DNA of 64,000 nt from Sycon ciliatum (taxonomy: Eukaryota > Porifera > Calcarea > Leucosolenida > Sycettidae). Made by a program: the position numbers and the translations under genes. Numbering within the stretch: position 1 is the stretch's first letter; each line of letters opens with the position of its first letter. The stretch is taken from NCBI RefSeq assembly GCF_964019385.1, contig NC_088653.1, positions 11,343,192 through 11,407,191 of the forward strand, given 5' to 3'. Positions 31,320 through 43,041 of this stretch are shown piece after piece. The notes beneath the pieces were generated by a model. It saw only the letters and a program-made list of their open reading frames with translations, was not told where the DNA came from and did not search any database.

Positions 31320-33545
31320 GACAGACATTAGTGGTGGCCCTGGATGGCAACCCTGTTTAGATCCTAGTTGAAGCAGACCTCCAGCTTCAACGTCTAGTTG
31401 GACCTGTGTCTCGTACACCTGCATGTGAAAGCAAGTGTTGTCAGATCACTCACATCTGTTGGCGCATATGCACATCTCTGCGCAGACGTGCTGGTATCGG
31501 AGGTGTCAGCATAGGCTATGACGAAGCAGGTGAGTTCAACCCTGCTACGTTTGGCCCGGGCACAGCAACTTCTGGCACCACAGCAACAACCGTGTTTGCC
31601 CGCGAACACCCCGTACGTCATGTGACCGTTACGAAGGATGATATAGGGGTAACGTTAGATGCCGACAACGGTCTAATCCGGTGAGATGAAGACACCGAGC
31701 AGTGGCGCTGGAAGGACGGACGGACAAGCGCCAATGACTGGCAGATCGGCTCAGTCATTTGTCAGTACGCACACGGAGATCTGTCCGATGAGGAAGAGGC
31801 TCAATTCTGTGCCTAAGTGGACTCGTGGGTAAAGAAGGGTTGGCTAGTAGAGCTTGATGAAGCCACCCACGGATGCGTTGCAGAATACACACCACAATAT
31901 TGACGAAGAGCCAGTTGCACAAGACTAGCACACCGGTACGTCTGTGCCTAGACTACCATGGCCTGAATAACCTGATCCAGTCCAGGCCCGGTAAGGATGC
32001 GAATGCATGTGCGGAGAAGATCCTTTAATGGCGGAAGGTTGCAGAGCAGTATGAGCTCATCGACATAAGCAAGGCTTACCTGCAAGTGCACATTGCTTTT
32101 TAACGCTACCAGGCAGTCGTGAGAAGCTTTATGTGATGGCGCGACCGTGCTTTGGGCTAGCAATTGCCCAGAAGTTTATGTTACACGGCCGTGGCCTGAG
32201 GTGGACAATTATGTTGATGATGTGCTGACGCCAGCATTTACAGGAGAAGCAGTAGCTGCTTAACTGGTGAGCTACAGCCTGCCCACAAAGCCACCAGAGT
32301 TACTGTCTACAACACGAGTCTTTGCATTGCAGCTGTCGACATCTGCTAACAGCGCCAGATGGTTGCGGCGAGATGGCATACATCTTGCATTTGAGTGTTC
32401 CCTGACAAAGCAAAGCGCCTTCCAGTGGACTGGATGACTGAGAAATCACTACCCGGTATGCGCCTGGCTGCAACCCGTCTGCTCGTATCTGAGCGTATGG
32501 CAAGCACAACTACTGGGAAGAACGATCCAGTTCTTTAAGGCATGGTACGGTGTGCTGAGGAAGTATTTGAGCGTCTGGCATGTGGTGACCCTGTGCGTGG
32601 AGTTTGGCGCGTGCCATCAAAGTCTGACGGCAACTGGGCAGCCTACTGCGATGCGTCTGACCTGGCAACTGGCTTTGTGCTGAAACGCAATGGAGATATC
32701 ATTGAGGATGGCAAGTGGCTACGTGATGCAGACAACAGGAAACACATCAACGTCGCAGAACTCGACGTGACAATGCGTGGCCTGTCACTGGCTGTTGAGT
32801 GGGGCTTGGAAACAGTGCAGCTCATTACTGACTCCAAGGCTGTAGTTGGATGGCTATGTGAAGTTGCCGAGAATGTATGCCATATTCGCGTAGTAAGCCT
32901 GCATAAGGTGCTCATTGTACATTGTTTACAAGTGGCAACTGACCTGATGGAAACTGGACGACTAAAGGTGCGTGTTGAGTTAAAGCTCACTGAGGAGAAC
33001 CCAGCTGACCAACTGACTCGTGTTCCGGTGCACTAGGCTAAGTGTAGCTGACCCGATACAGCTGCTGAGAATGCCACACCCGCCGCTAGCGCAGTTGACT
33101 ATGCAACGGAACAAAGCCATCACGCGCCAAGAAGTACAGCATGCCAAGAGAGTATCTACTCATCTGATGGCTGCATTGTCGACCGTCTAGATAGGCAAAC
33201 GAGTCGAGATAAAGTCATTCGACAGGATAAGAGACCAGCTTTTTCTGGATGACGGAGAGTTATCTCGCAGCTTCAGGCTCCTTGCAGTTGGGAATATGAC
33301 CGCGCTGATCATCCCAGGATGTCTGACACGTGTAGTGGAAGAAGCGCATCGGATGTCCGAGCACGGTAGCTGGACAGTGATGTCCGATATGTTGCGCAGC
33401 ATCTGCTACTTCCCTGGTATGAACTCATGCTGCCAAGAATGTTGCCAAAACTGGCAAGCGTGCTGTGCAGGGAATGGAAGTCGTGGAACGGTGGTGCCAC
33501 CTACTGCCCCAGAGATCCCCGGTCGCCCGTGGAGGGTGACGCAAG
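31320..33545 (+). mobile_element. LTR-type retrotransposon C remnant (relative of A and B), plus strand
   Basis: Decayed protease-to-integrase sequence without LTRs. Protease flank with GGVSIGYDEAG lies near 31500. The RT active-site NYVDDVL lies near 32200. RNase H is at 32542-33036, and an integrase zinc domain (AHRMSEHGSWTVM) is at 33296-33530. Many stops lie between 31680 and 32540. It breaks at about 33545 directly into an unrelated LINE scrap. No gag, LTR or primer site was found. Confidence 0.8.
32542..33036 (+). pseudogene. RNase H domain of element C
   Basis: 164 open codons with GVWRVPSKS, AAYCDASDLATG, INVAELD, LITDSKAVVGW and ENPADQLTRVP, the same order as RNase H of elements A and B. 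Its Asp/Glu/Asp set appears retained although the surrounding RT is destroyed. 182 bp of this domain are repeated exactly at 34382-34563. Confidence 0.8.
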
Positions 33546-33594
33546 TGAACACACATCTCATATCTCTCGATCTCTATCTCTATTCCTTTCTTGA

Positions 33595-33850
33595 TGACGA
33601 ATACATTCACTGTTGATCACCACGTATCAATTCTTGTTGAGCTCTGTGTTATTTATTCGCGCTGTGTTCGTGACGTTCTTCCATTTTCCAGCACTATTGT
33701 GTGTGTACACGATGACATAGGTCGCCATTTTGTTCTTGTCATCTTGGTGTGCAAGCCTTTATCCTTTTTCTCTACCTCTTTTAGTTTTAGTTCTTCTGGT
33801 GCGAAAGCAAGTAACTAGGCCAATTTCGAGTGGGCTGTGATCGAGTGTTG
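33595..33850 (-). repeat. LINE linker fragment, third copy of 40440-40690 and 54420-54670
   Basis: The sequence matches the minus-strand LINE linker region in segment copies A and B, including the Lys/Glu-rich stretch read as EELKLKE. Here it is isolated next to element C. It ends at about 33850. Confidence 0.7.
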
Positions 33851-34381
33851 CATGTTGGCCAGTGTAGACGGGGTAGTTCACAACAACAACAACCATAATG
33901 ACATTGTTCTTGCATGTGTATGACTGCTTACTTTCACTTTTTATTTTCTGATGCCATCAATGCAACATCAACATAACTGTTTGCTTCTAGCTCATACTAG
34001 GTGTTCACCCCCCCCCCCCCCCCATTTCTCACATCACATCATCTTCCATACGGTAGATTGGAACATTTAGCTCTGCTCCTCCTATCCGGCCATTGACTTC
34101 AATTGTTCCCGCTCATTACAAGTCAGCTATGGCTCCCCATTCGCCTGCTGATGTCCATTGCTTGGTATTTCACTGCACAACTATTGTAAGTGTAGTGTGG
34201 GGATTCCCGAGCTAGTTGCAGGCAGCAGTGTGGCATTGATTTCAAGCTTGTTGAACATTTGCATTACAATACAAGTTACTCAAAGCAGCACACTGTTTCC
34301 CAAAAAGGTTGTTATTGTCTGTGATAAGTTTGAGGGTGTGAGGGATAGGGTTAGAACTTAAAAGAAGCCTCAAAAATACGC
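33851..34381. other. No gene; poly-C run
   Basis: Unassigned sequence containing a C homopolymer of about 15 bases at 34009-34023. Confidence 0.5.
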
Positions 34382-34563
34382 CATTGAGGATGGCAAGTGG
34401 CTACGTGATGCAGACAACAGGAAACACATCAACGTCGCAGAACTCGACGTGACAATGCGTGGCCTGTCACTGGCTGTTGAGTGGGGCTTGGAAACAGTGC
34501 AGCTCATTACTGACTCCAAGGCTGTAGTTGGATGGCTATGTGAAGTTGCCGAGAATGTATGCC
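34382..34563 (+). repeat. Exact 182-bp duplicate of element C RNase H
   Basis: Identical by eye to 32700-32881, in the same orientation, with sharp borders and no target duplication or inverted repeat. It is a template-switch or segmental copy rather than an independent old insertion. Confidence 0.85.
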
Positions 34564-35037
34564 TTATCACCAACACCCAGCATATGAGTCAGTGAAAACT
34601 TGGGATCTTTCACTAGTTTTAGACATGACATATTCCTAGCACTGATGTAACATGTGTAGTCATAAAAATATTATCAACACCTAAGAACACCAAATTAGTG
34701 TATATAACTGCTCCTGGGCAGATATCCACTTCATATTGCATCCTGATGATGGTATTTTGCCGAAACATTGAAAATGATTCGTTGAATTGAAATGAGTTGT
34801 GAATTTGCAGTGCCCAGGGAATGAGCATGGGTGCTCGCCAATTTTCTTCTAGGCTGTTGAAGATCGTGAAAACTGTTGTTCTTCTTGGAAAACGTTTTCC
34901 AGTTGTGCATGTTATTTTTGTGCGTACAACTGATGAACATAAGACCTGGTACACATGCACAGGACTTTGTACACCCGGACAATTCTTCTTTTCTGTTCAT
35001 ACACTAACAAGGATGCACCTGGGATATCCTGACTTAC

Positions 35038-35136
35038 AATATCCTTTGGGTCCAGCAAATGTCCAGAATTAAGTAGATATTCTGCTACGGAAACATGACC
35101 ACCCGATGCTGCATAGTGTAATGGTGTTACACCACG
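35038..35136 (-). CDS. Ankyrin-repeat exon (copy D)
   Basis: 99 bp, 33 codons: begins RGVTPLHYAASGGHVSVAEY and ends LLDPKDI, a very regular ankyrin repeat (TPLHYAA, GGHVSV, EYLLNSG). The acceptor is GCTACTTCCAG|C and the donor is ATT|GTAAGT. It differs from the other three copies at many positions and its surrounding intron is different, so it is an older paralogous exon rather than a recent duplicate. It has the same phase and length, and would splice in frame with them. Confidence 0.8.
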
Positions 35137-35169
35137 CTGGAAGTAGCATTGTTAATGAATGCAAACCAA

Positions 35170-35510
35170 GTACATACAAACACACACAACAGAACAACAA
35201 GGACAATCAAGGCTTGTTTGCTGTACAAACACACATAAACATACACAAATACACACGTGCACATGCCGATTCCCACACACAACAAATACGAATACGCATT
35301 AAAACACACACGCACGCTCACGCACACGCACACACACACACACACACACACATGCACGCATAGACACACACACACATACATACACACACAACCATGCATG
35401 CGCAAAACACTCACACAGACACACCTGCACACATAGACACACACACATACATACACATAACTATGCATGCGCAAAACACAAACACACACACACACAAACA
35501 AACAAACACA
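35170..35510. repeat. CA-rich microsatellite beside ankyrin exon D
   Basis: Irregular CA tract with ATGCATGCGC inserts, lying upstream of the exon in gene orientation. Frames over it are artefacts. Confidence 0.95.
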
Positions 35511-35875
35511 GTTAGTGAGTAAAGGTAACAAAGGCAATGGCATAGTGATTTCTGGATCATTATCAATGAAGATTTCTTTGGGAACTGATGAACAATTTCC
35601 TTGGAGACAAGAATGCAATTTTCAGTAGTATACTTTCATGCCTGATCATCAGGTGAAATACAGGCAGGATCCAATGAACATGGCATGGCGCATGTTGTGT
35701 GTGAGTGTGTGCGCTCGTGCATGTCCAAGAATGTTGAGCACACGCAGGCGTACACACGTGTGTTCGCGAATGAGAGCATGCGTTTACTTTCCAAATGCAT
35801 GCTACTGCAGGTGTGCGTATGTGACGTATTTGTGTGGGCAAGGGGTACTTGTTTGTGAGTGTGAGTATGTCGCAC

Positions 35876-35955
35876 TCTCTCTTCCTCTCTTTCTCTCTCT
35901 CTCTATCTCTTTCTCTCTTTCTCTCTATTTCTTTCTCTCTCTCTCTCTCTCGCTC
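35876..35955. repeat. CT microsatellite
   Basis: CT/TTTC tract preceding the R2-type LINE. Confidence 0.9.
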
Positions 35956-36059
35956 ATGGAAGCTTTGTCCCTCCCTTCAATCCATTCTTTTCACCATTTT
36001 GGGCGGGTTTAGGAGAGCAAGATCATTCCAAGGCAGTGGCAGGTAGCGTGTATCACACT

Positions 36060-36905
36060 CCTGGCAAAGGGGGAGGTGTCTGATGATCCTTCCAAATTCT
36101 GACCGATCGCTCTAGCAAACACGTCCGGGAAAATCTTTTTCACCTTAGTTGCAAAGCGCCTCTTGAAACATATGCTAGGCAATACTCCAGTAAGTTCTTC
36201 GATGGTGACAACCAGAAAGGATTTATGCCTGCAAAGGTTGGGTGCTTAGAGCATACATCACTTTGTTATGAGGCGATGCGTGATGCAAAGACGGCAAAAC
36301 ACCAAATTTGCATTGCGTGGATAGATTTGAAGAATGCATTTGGTTCAGTGCGCCACAATCTGATACAGTATGCTCTAACCCACAACATCCTTCCTTTGCA
36401 GTTCTGGAAATTAATTTTTTTCAACTTTGACAGTCTTTGCGCTTTCGTCGTACAACCACACACTCCCACCTTTAATTACAACATTGTTGTTTTCCAGGGG
36501 TGCCCCTTGTCCCCGGTCCTTTTCAACATTAGTTTCCCGCTTCTGCTGGACCCACTTGCAGCCCCTGAATTAAGTTGCCTCTCCTATGATTTTAAATCTG
36601 CCCCTTTGCAAGTGTCCCAAACAGCTTTTGCAGATGACCTCTACAGCAAGTGTAGTGCATGTTGTCTAAAACGCATTGCGGTCACGGAGGACTTTCTCTC
36701 GTGGACACAATGTATGCAGGCGGCGCCACAAAAATGCAAAAGCAGTGCAACAAAGCTTGAAGATGGCCGGTACAAACCTTACTATCTCTTCCTGACGATG
36801 TCAGGGAGGAAGATCGCTTTCATTGACACCAAAGAGTTCAAGTTCCTGTGGCGAAGGCGGCATGCTGATTGTTCTGAGCAGACCCAGCGGGAAGACATCC
36901 GTTAA
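36060..36905 (+). pseudogene. R2-type LINE reverse transcriptase
   Basis: QKGFMPAKVGCLEHTSLCYE opens the palm region, followed by IDLKNAFGSVRH, GCPLSPVLFNI and FADD at 36627-36638. The motif GCPLSP and the spacing to FADD fit R2-group RTs. An in-frame stop lies upstream near 36103, so the finger region is already broken. The frame ends at 36905 before the thumb is complete. Confidence 0.8.
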
Positions 36906-37169
36906 CTCACTGTATCTCTCATGCAAAAAGAAGACGGCTCTTGGCTTCAAGATCACCACAAGCTTTGGCTTTACCACTATCTTGTAGTGCCCAAGCTTTC
37001 TTGGTATTTCCAGGTTCTTGAACTCACACAAGGTTTTGTACGTGAACTGCACTTTATGTGTTTACCATTTCTGAAGAAATGGTCAGGCCTGCCTTGATGC
37101 GCAAACTCTGCCATTCTTTTTATTGGCAGTCGCAAACGCTTTGGCTCACGCCTCTACTACCTTCCTACG

Positions 37170-37799
37170 GTGTGGAAAAAGTGCCAGTCCAACAAATGGC
37201 ACATTATTCGATCGAGTGGGGACGCGCGCATGAGGGCACTGTACACTCTGCGTCGGAGTAAGGATGCGAAGCTAACAAAGCGGTATGCGGCGACGATAGA
37301 GCTGGAGCGTGCAGAGACATCAGTAGGTTCAGGGACTCTCCGTCCACCGCCATCGTCAAGTCATCGTGCAGGGTTGGGTGCTCGTGCTCCGAAGCAGCAT
37401 TCCAAACCCCCGAGGAAGGATCTCCTTCAAACATTTGAGGAGATCAACGCGCAGGAGCAGACTTTGAGGCTGAAGACTCTTCAGGTGCAAGGCAAGTGGT
37501 GGGAGTGGACATCGGTGATGTGGCAGGACCTCTCGTGGAAATCCATTTTGTACAGTGGTACTGGCAAGGATTTGAAATTTCTTCTCGCATCAACCCTCGA
37601 CGTGCTACCTTCTCCGACGAACGGACGTCGTTGGGGAAACATCGTAGTGGATCCGTACTGTAGTTTGTGCCGTGCCTGGGCCTGTACTACGCGCCACATG
37701 CTTGGTGCTTGTAGCGTAGCGCTGGACCAGGGACATTACACCTGGAGGCACGACAAAGTGCTCGGGGTCATCGTCAGGAACATGCGTGAGGAGATTTGA
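37170..37799 (+). pseudogene. R2-type LINE thumb-to-zinc-knuckle region
   Basis: 209 open codons including KWWEWTSVMWQDLSWKSIL and a CCHC knuckle CSLCRAWACTTRHMLGAC followed by QGHYTWRHDKVL. The cysteine knuckle plus the YTWRHD block is a marker of this LINE class, located just upstream of the endonuclease. The frame ends at 37799; the endonuclease continues in another frame. Confidence 0.8.
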
Positions 37800-37849
37800 T
37801 TCCGCGCTGCTGCAAACACCGTACAAACCGAAAGTTCAAATGAGCTTGA

Positions 37850-38278
37850 CTTCATCTCGTTTTGCAAGGCGGGAGAGAAGCCAGTTCACGTTCAACCCAG
37901 ACAAAAGTGGGTTACGCCTGATCTCCTGTCATAGGCCTCAGACTGGAAACGTCTTGTTGACTCATCTAGTGCAAAGATTTCTTTCCCTAGCTGTGTTGCA
38001 CGTACCACCCTAAGATCAGATATAGTTCTTTACTCTACGAGTCGTAGGATTATATTCTGGATGGAGTTGACAGTTTGTGCTGAGGACAGGTTCAGTGTCT
38101 GTAACTCGCAGAAGGACAGGCGGTATGCGGATATGGCCGATCAATGCCGAGCAAACGGGTGGCAGTTCGTTTCTCTTTCGGTGGAGGTAGGTGTGCGTGG
38201 TTTCATCCCGGACTCTCTTCGGAGGACTCTGAAAGCGCTTGGGTTTTCTAATCGAAGAAAAAAATTTATTTGTAATTA
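37850..38278 (+). pseudogene. R2-type LINE restriction-like endonuclease
   Basis: Read across two frames: an AGEKP block, ASDWKRLVDSSS, SDIVLYSTSRR, then WMELTVCAEDR and CRANGWQFVSLSVEVGVRGF. The spaced Asp (SDIVLYS) and the E-L-T motif match the PD-(D/E)XK nuclease of these elements. A stop near 37930 and a shift before 38061 disable it. Confidence 0.75.
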
Positions 38279-38309
38279 ATTTTGTTCACCAATAACAACT
38301 TATACACAG

Positions 38310-38598
38310 AAAAAAAACAATCTCCAGTTAGTGCCACATGCCGGCGACGCAGGCTGCTGTGGTTTGGCCATGTGGTGCGAGAGGGTCCAGAATCCACCTC
38401 GTTCCAAGCACTGGAGCTATCAATCAACACAAACGGCACAAAAAACCGTGGCCGTCCGCAATTGCGGTGGATAGATACGACTCAGCACGACCTGAAGGCA
38501 GCGGATCTCTCCGTGGAGAGCGCTCTCCAAGCTGCAGGAGATAGACTAACTTGGCTTGACACTGTTGACAGATGTGTCGACTCTGCTTCTGTCTAACA
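38310..38598 (+). mobile_element. LINE C-terminal fragment of another family
   Basis: Frame with RRRRLLWFGHVVREGPESTS, NRGRPQLRW and GDRLTWLDTV, the usual C-terminal tail of yet another APE-type LINE group. It stops at 38598. It is unrelated to the R2-type sequence it adjoins. Confidence 0.65.
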
Positions 38599-39349
38599 GG
38601 TCCAGGGAAGATGCGAGCTGTGTTTATTGTGCAGTAAGATGTCTCTACGAAGCAGCTACATCATCTGGTTGCGACGTTAACAAAAACACTGGTCGGAAGA
38701 TCCACTTTTCTGAGGTACTGTATGTGGGGTTTATTGAGGTGCGTTGAAACTTATTCTCTTTATCTTATTATTTCTTTTCTATAATTTCCCCATATGAGTT
38801 CCTATCAGTTGCTGTGAACACCTTGCGTGGAGAGCGCTTGCTCGAGCGCTGAGCCCGGGTTCTTAATCCACCATACCCAGTTCGCAAGGCTGGGCAGGGT
38901 TGTGAGCAGGCTTTCATTTCATATTTTCTTATTATTTCTTATTTTTTCTGCTTTTCATCTCATTACAAAAATTCTGCGCATTTTTCTCCATCTGCGCATA
39001 AAATGAGCCAGAGCGAGCTAAAACATCACCACAGCCTTTTTGGAAAAAGTCGAGAAAATCGCTATTTGAATTCCGCTGCCAAAAATTCGAAGTGCAGTGC
39101 AACGCGAGTCGCTGTTGTTGTTCTCCTCGGCCGACTGGACTGTTCCCGATTCATTTCTTTGTTGCAGTTAAATTTATTTGTTTTAGTTTGTATTCCAGGC
39201 TGCGCAGAGTCGCCTAAAACTGATCGCCATTGATGTATCGTCGGAAGAGCCTAGTAGTAGTCATGTACTGCGGAGCGGAAGAAGACGACATCTTCGCACT
39301 CTATGCCCAGGGTGAAATATTTTGAGGATTCGGGTCGGAAACAGAAGGA

Positions 39350-39741
39350 AGACGACGATGACTAAGGCGAAGAGTCATTTGAGGTCGACACTTTCATCGA
39401 GTGTAAAATAATTGATGCTGGTAGTCCCACGATCTGCTGTAGCGAGGAATTCTACTCTGGTGACAACCTGGCAAGCGATTGGCAACGACACTGAATTGGG
39501 AGGTGAGTCGGCCAATGATTTCGCCAGAATGGACATCGCTGCACATATTCTGGATAATGCCAGTATCGGTTGCAAGTGCAAAAACAATCAATGGACTCTG
39601 CTGCTCCCTCAACTTGCTCAAGTCAATAATTTGAGTACCCTTATGCGGAACATCGCTAGCACGAGCAGTAGGCAGCAAACGCAATACTCCCTGACGAGCG
39701 GACTAACCGTGTGCAGATGGGCTTTGGTGTGGGAAATATGA
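39350..39741 (+). pseudogene. Unrecognised decayed frame (copy A)
   Basis: The counterpart of 53343-53741. The frame includes ARMDIAAHILDNASIGCKCK and LPQLAQVNNLSTLMRNIA, and ends ALVWEI at 39741. Further open pieces in other frames follow to about 40180 (for example QGIYQLCARMTIPLLYLEFH). Stops appear upstream near 39326-39390 that copy B partly lacks. No family is recognised; a lost transposase or host gene are both possible. Confidence 0.4.
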
Positions 39742-40365
39742 GTGCAACGTCGAGTATGTTGAGGAAGACTGTGTGCAGCAGTGTATACTGTATATCTAAA
39801 TGTACAGATGGAGTGTGATGGAGTTAACGTGGAGTGCCAACTTCTTCGGCCATCTACAGATGTTGACCGTGTTTTCGCTGATGGTTCTCCAGTGGTGCTC
39901 CAACCAGGAGGTATTTCGCACACCCAGCTCAGCTGCCTATATACATTTTGGACGTAGCCGAGTACCTGTCAGCTCATGCTATAAGACCCTGGACAGAGGA
40001 ACTGACCCGGAAAGGACGAACCAAGGGATATATCAACTGTGTGCAAGAATGACAATCCCATTGCTGTACCTGGAATTTCACCATTTCAATAGTGCTGCAT
40101 ATGATACCGTTGAAGCAACACTTAGACATGTCAGATCAATCCAAAACTTTCAGACAGTGAACATTAGGTGTGTTTGATCATTTTTGAACAAAAAAGTGAA
40201 AATCGAATTTTTGGTCTGTGGTCATATTTTAGCGTGCTCTGGCTCAAATCTAGACTGACCACCTGCTTGTTAAATCATGTACCTGCTTTCAGGCGTAAAA
40301 ACCCTGTTGTAGAGGTCTTAGTCCTCATTTGTTAGACTTAACTGTCTTTATAAATGTAACTTACT

Positions 40366-40386
40366 CTCTCTCTCTCTCTCTCTCCA
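40366..40386. repeat. CT microsatellite (copy A)
   Basis: Short CT tract with ATCTCTAT flanks, expanded to about 48 bp in copy B (54367-54415). Confidence 0.85.
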
Positions 40387-41084
40387 TCTATCTCTATATC
40401 GGTCTCTCTCACTATTTCTTTCTTGATATCGAACATATTTACTATTGATCACTACGTATCAATTCTTGTTTAGCTTTGTTTTTATCCGCGCTCTGTTCGT
40501 GACATTCATCCATTTTCCAATATAATTTTTCTAGTATTATTGTGAGTGCACAAGATGACGTAGGTCGCAATTTTCTCCATTTGATCTTGGTGCGCAAGGC
40601 TTGTTCCTTTTTCTCTTGCTCTTTTAGTTTTAGTTCTTCTTGTGCAAAAGCAAGTAATTGGTCCAATGTCGAGTGGGCTGTGAGTGTTTGCAAAGGATAT
40701 CCTTTTGTCCATGGCAGCCTGAATGCAAAGTAGAGATAGGTGCTGTTCTTGTCCTGACGCAACTGGCGATGTAGCATGTTCTTGCGACACTGGACTTGGT
40801 ACAATTCCCTGTCAGAGCACGGTGGATATGAGCTCGCCTTCCTGCTGACGGATTTAAGAGGGCCATGTCTGTCAAGAACGCTCATGAATGTAGTGTGCCA
40901 AGTGCTCCACAGCTCATCAGTGGAGGAAGGCGTTTGGAACACGCCCAGGTTGGCATTGGCAAGCTCATCCCGAAATTCTGGAAGGTTTATGGTGCGCATA
41001 TTGCTGTTTGGCACCATCCCTCACACAAACAAGTAAAGAAAGAGTCATTTTTGGATTAAGGAGTGCTGGTTTCAAAACAACTCA

Positions 41085-41265
41085 TTTGAAGCTCAAAGTA
41101 GTGCTGCTGCTAGCTCAGAGCAGAGCTGCTGTTAGCTCAGAGCAGAGCTGGCGTTAGCTCAAAGTAGAGCTGCGGCTAGCTCAAAGTAGAGCTGCTGTTG
41201 GCTCAAAGTAGAGCTGCGGTTAGCTCAAAGTAGAGCTGCTGTTACTTGTAGCTCAAAGTAGAGCT
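41085..41265. repeat. Minisatellite, unit about 20-21 bp (copy A)
   Basis: About nine copies of a unit close to TAGCTCAAAGTAGAGCTGC, with AGAGCAGAGC variants. The same array lies at 52268-52450 and 55083-55280 with different copy numbers. Confidence 0.9.
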
Positions 41266-41465
41266 GCAATGCTAAATGGATGGAATATAGCGTAAGGCAG
41301 AGCTGCAGCAAATAGCTAGATAACACCAGTTGTGAGAGTGGACCCATGAAACCAGCACTCCGTCACCTAAGCACTATAGATGCACGGGAAGGGTCAATTA
41401 ATGTCAGCACAGGCAAGCATTGTGCAGCTAGAGTTCAGAAGCTCATTACTAATGCGAGTCGGGCA

Positions 41466-42212
41466 TCATGGCATCCATGACACGGCAGCAAGCCGGTATG
41501 ATAGCTGGCGCTTAGAACTTGTTGTAGTCCGGATGTAGCATAGACACGCATCGCTCTTCCGCTGACCCGCCACTCGGAAGAAGGAGTCGGGGACACCAGC
41601 CATACCAGCGGTGGTGGCTACACGGATGTAGACTGAATTCCCGGAGCAGTTCGACTGGAATGGTACACCGGCCGCAACGACAAGAGACCGTACTGTTACT
41701 GTGAATGACTGCCTGGTCAGCTGCTGTCCATTCGGGAGTACGAACAAAAGTTGCTACGGTCCCTCGCGGTGAGTGACAAATGGGTAGCTAACCATGGCAT
41801 GGACCGGGCGGTACGGCGGTACAGATGGGTCAATGTCACTGGTAATGTCTATACCGAATGCGTCTGTCTTGGATGAAAGCAGGAAGAAATGCAGGCATCC
41901 GTCACCCGGGGAGCTAGTGCAGCCCCGTGTGATGCCATCAGTGAATTTGGCACACAGAAGAAATCCAAAGAACGCTAGCAGCATGGCGGCTTGGTAGAGC
42001 AGCTTGTCATGGCCATTCAGGATACTACTTTTCCGGCGTGCATCCATCAGGTGTCGTAGGATTGGCATAGTGATATGTAGGCGAGGGGTGAGTACAGCCG
42101 TACAATGACATCGCTGGATGCCCTTCATCACCCTCTTCAGAAGGCACGCATCTACTAAGGGGCCTGCAAACCCATTTTCAAGATGGGCTTTAGGCACCGC
42201 ACTCACATACAC
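41466..42212 (-). pseudogene. DIRS-like tyrosine recombinase (copy A)
   Basis: Two adjoining frames (42212-41754 and 41747-41466) correspond to one frame in copy B. Motifs: HDKLLYQAAMLLAFFGFLLC (helical core before the first Arg region), SSKTDAFGID, and the C-terminal part ending DACLCYIRT with the nucleophile Tyr. The H-x-x-R block reads NSVYIRVATT, so both His and Arg differ from the usual HSFRIGAAT. A one-base shift near 41750 breaks the frame. Confidence 0.75.
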
Positions 42213-42235
42213 AGATACAGTTCAGGGCACACTGA

Positions 42236-42427
42236 TCATAGATGAAGCATGAATGTGCCTCCAGGAGCGATGACTCGGGCATCGAAAGTGAGCTTCCCCA
42301 GGAGGGACTCGAGTTGACGCTGGCCGATGCTGCGCTCGCTGATAGTAGCCATGAGTGGCGCACGGATCTCGAACAGCTTGTCATCTGGTAGACAAGCTTC
42401 ATGGCGCTCGCAGTCTAGGGAGGTCAA
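42236..42427 (-). pseudogene. DIRS-like RNase H N-terminal piece (copy A)
   Basis: LPDDKLFEIRAPLMATISER and LESLLGKLTFDARVIAPGG are the block that follows RT in DIRS-type elements. The remainder of RNase H is missing, and the recombinase follows after about 30 bp, so a deletion removed it before the segment was duplicated. Confidence 0.65.
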
Positions 42428-42443
42428 TGATGGTGGTGGCCCT

Positions 42444-42886
42444 TCAAGCTTCTATGTAGCAAGGAGGAATGCCGAGATACGTGAATGCCCGGAGGGGGAT
42501 GGTCAGTTGCTGGTTGGCTGCAACCAAACCAGTGGAGATATCAAGAAAGTCATCGAGGTAATGAAGGTGGTGATCTATAGCAAACTTGTGCTGCATGATC
42601 CAGTTGACTGCTGCGGCTACTGAGTCAAAGATGGCTGGGCTGGAGCGAAGGCCGAAAGGCAGAAAGCGCTCATAGTAGTTGTAGCCTTCCCAGAGAAGTC
42701 CTGATGGCGGACTGTGATCTGCCGAAATGCACTGTGTACATCGAGCTTGGACAAATAAACCGGTTGTGGGCATGACAGGAGGATGTTGATCGCGTTGTCA
42801 ATGCTCACGCAGAGCAGAGAGAGCGGCTCGGCACAAATGCTGTCGTTCACGCCGATGCCCTCCGGATTGGGCAGATGGTGGATCAT
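42444..42886 (-). pseudogene. DIRS-like reverse transcriptase (copy A)
   Basis: Overlapping frames carry IHHLPNPEGIGVNDS, YLSKLDVHSAFRQITV, then FLPFGLRSSPAIFDSVAAAV and YLDD at 42560-42549, typical of DIRS/Ngaro RT. A frameshift lies between the FRQ block and the FLPFGL block. The upstream finger block (GAVPKK) is near 42910. Confidence 0.8.
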
Positions 42887-43041
42887 TCACAGCTTGAAAT
42901 TCTTTTTGGGGACGGCACCAATTCCAGCGCATAAACTGAAATGGAGGTGACGGAAATGGGCCTGTGGTCTCGCTGCATACGCAGGAAGCAGTTAATTGCT
43001 CGGAAATAAATGCCGGATGAGTGAAAGCCGAGGGCAGATTA

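Larger units (their letters stand above)
36016..38280 (+). mobile_element. R2-type LINE (restriction-like endonuclease), 5' truncated
   Basis: The order is reverse transcriptase, CCHC zinc finger, then a C-terminal PD-(D/E)XK-type endonuclease. This is the architecture of the R2/NeSL/HERO-like non-LTR elements, distinct from the APE-type LINEs elsewhere in the window. It begins inside the RT fingers at about 36016 and ends after the endonuclease near 38280. Several frame breaks separate the three blocks. An inverted endonuclease-only relative is at 51380-51870. Confidence 0.85.

Noticed and set aside
33855-34380. Possible LTR or host exon between element C and its 182-bp duplicate
   Set aside because: No TG...CA repeat pair, no primer site and no splice-bounded frame were found.
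41085-41265. Minisatellite considered as a CRISPR or promoter array
   Set aside because: Units are directly adjacent and degenerate, without spacers or promoter elements.
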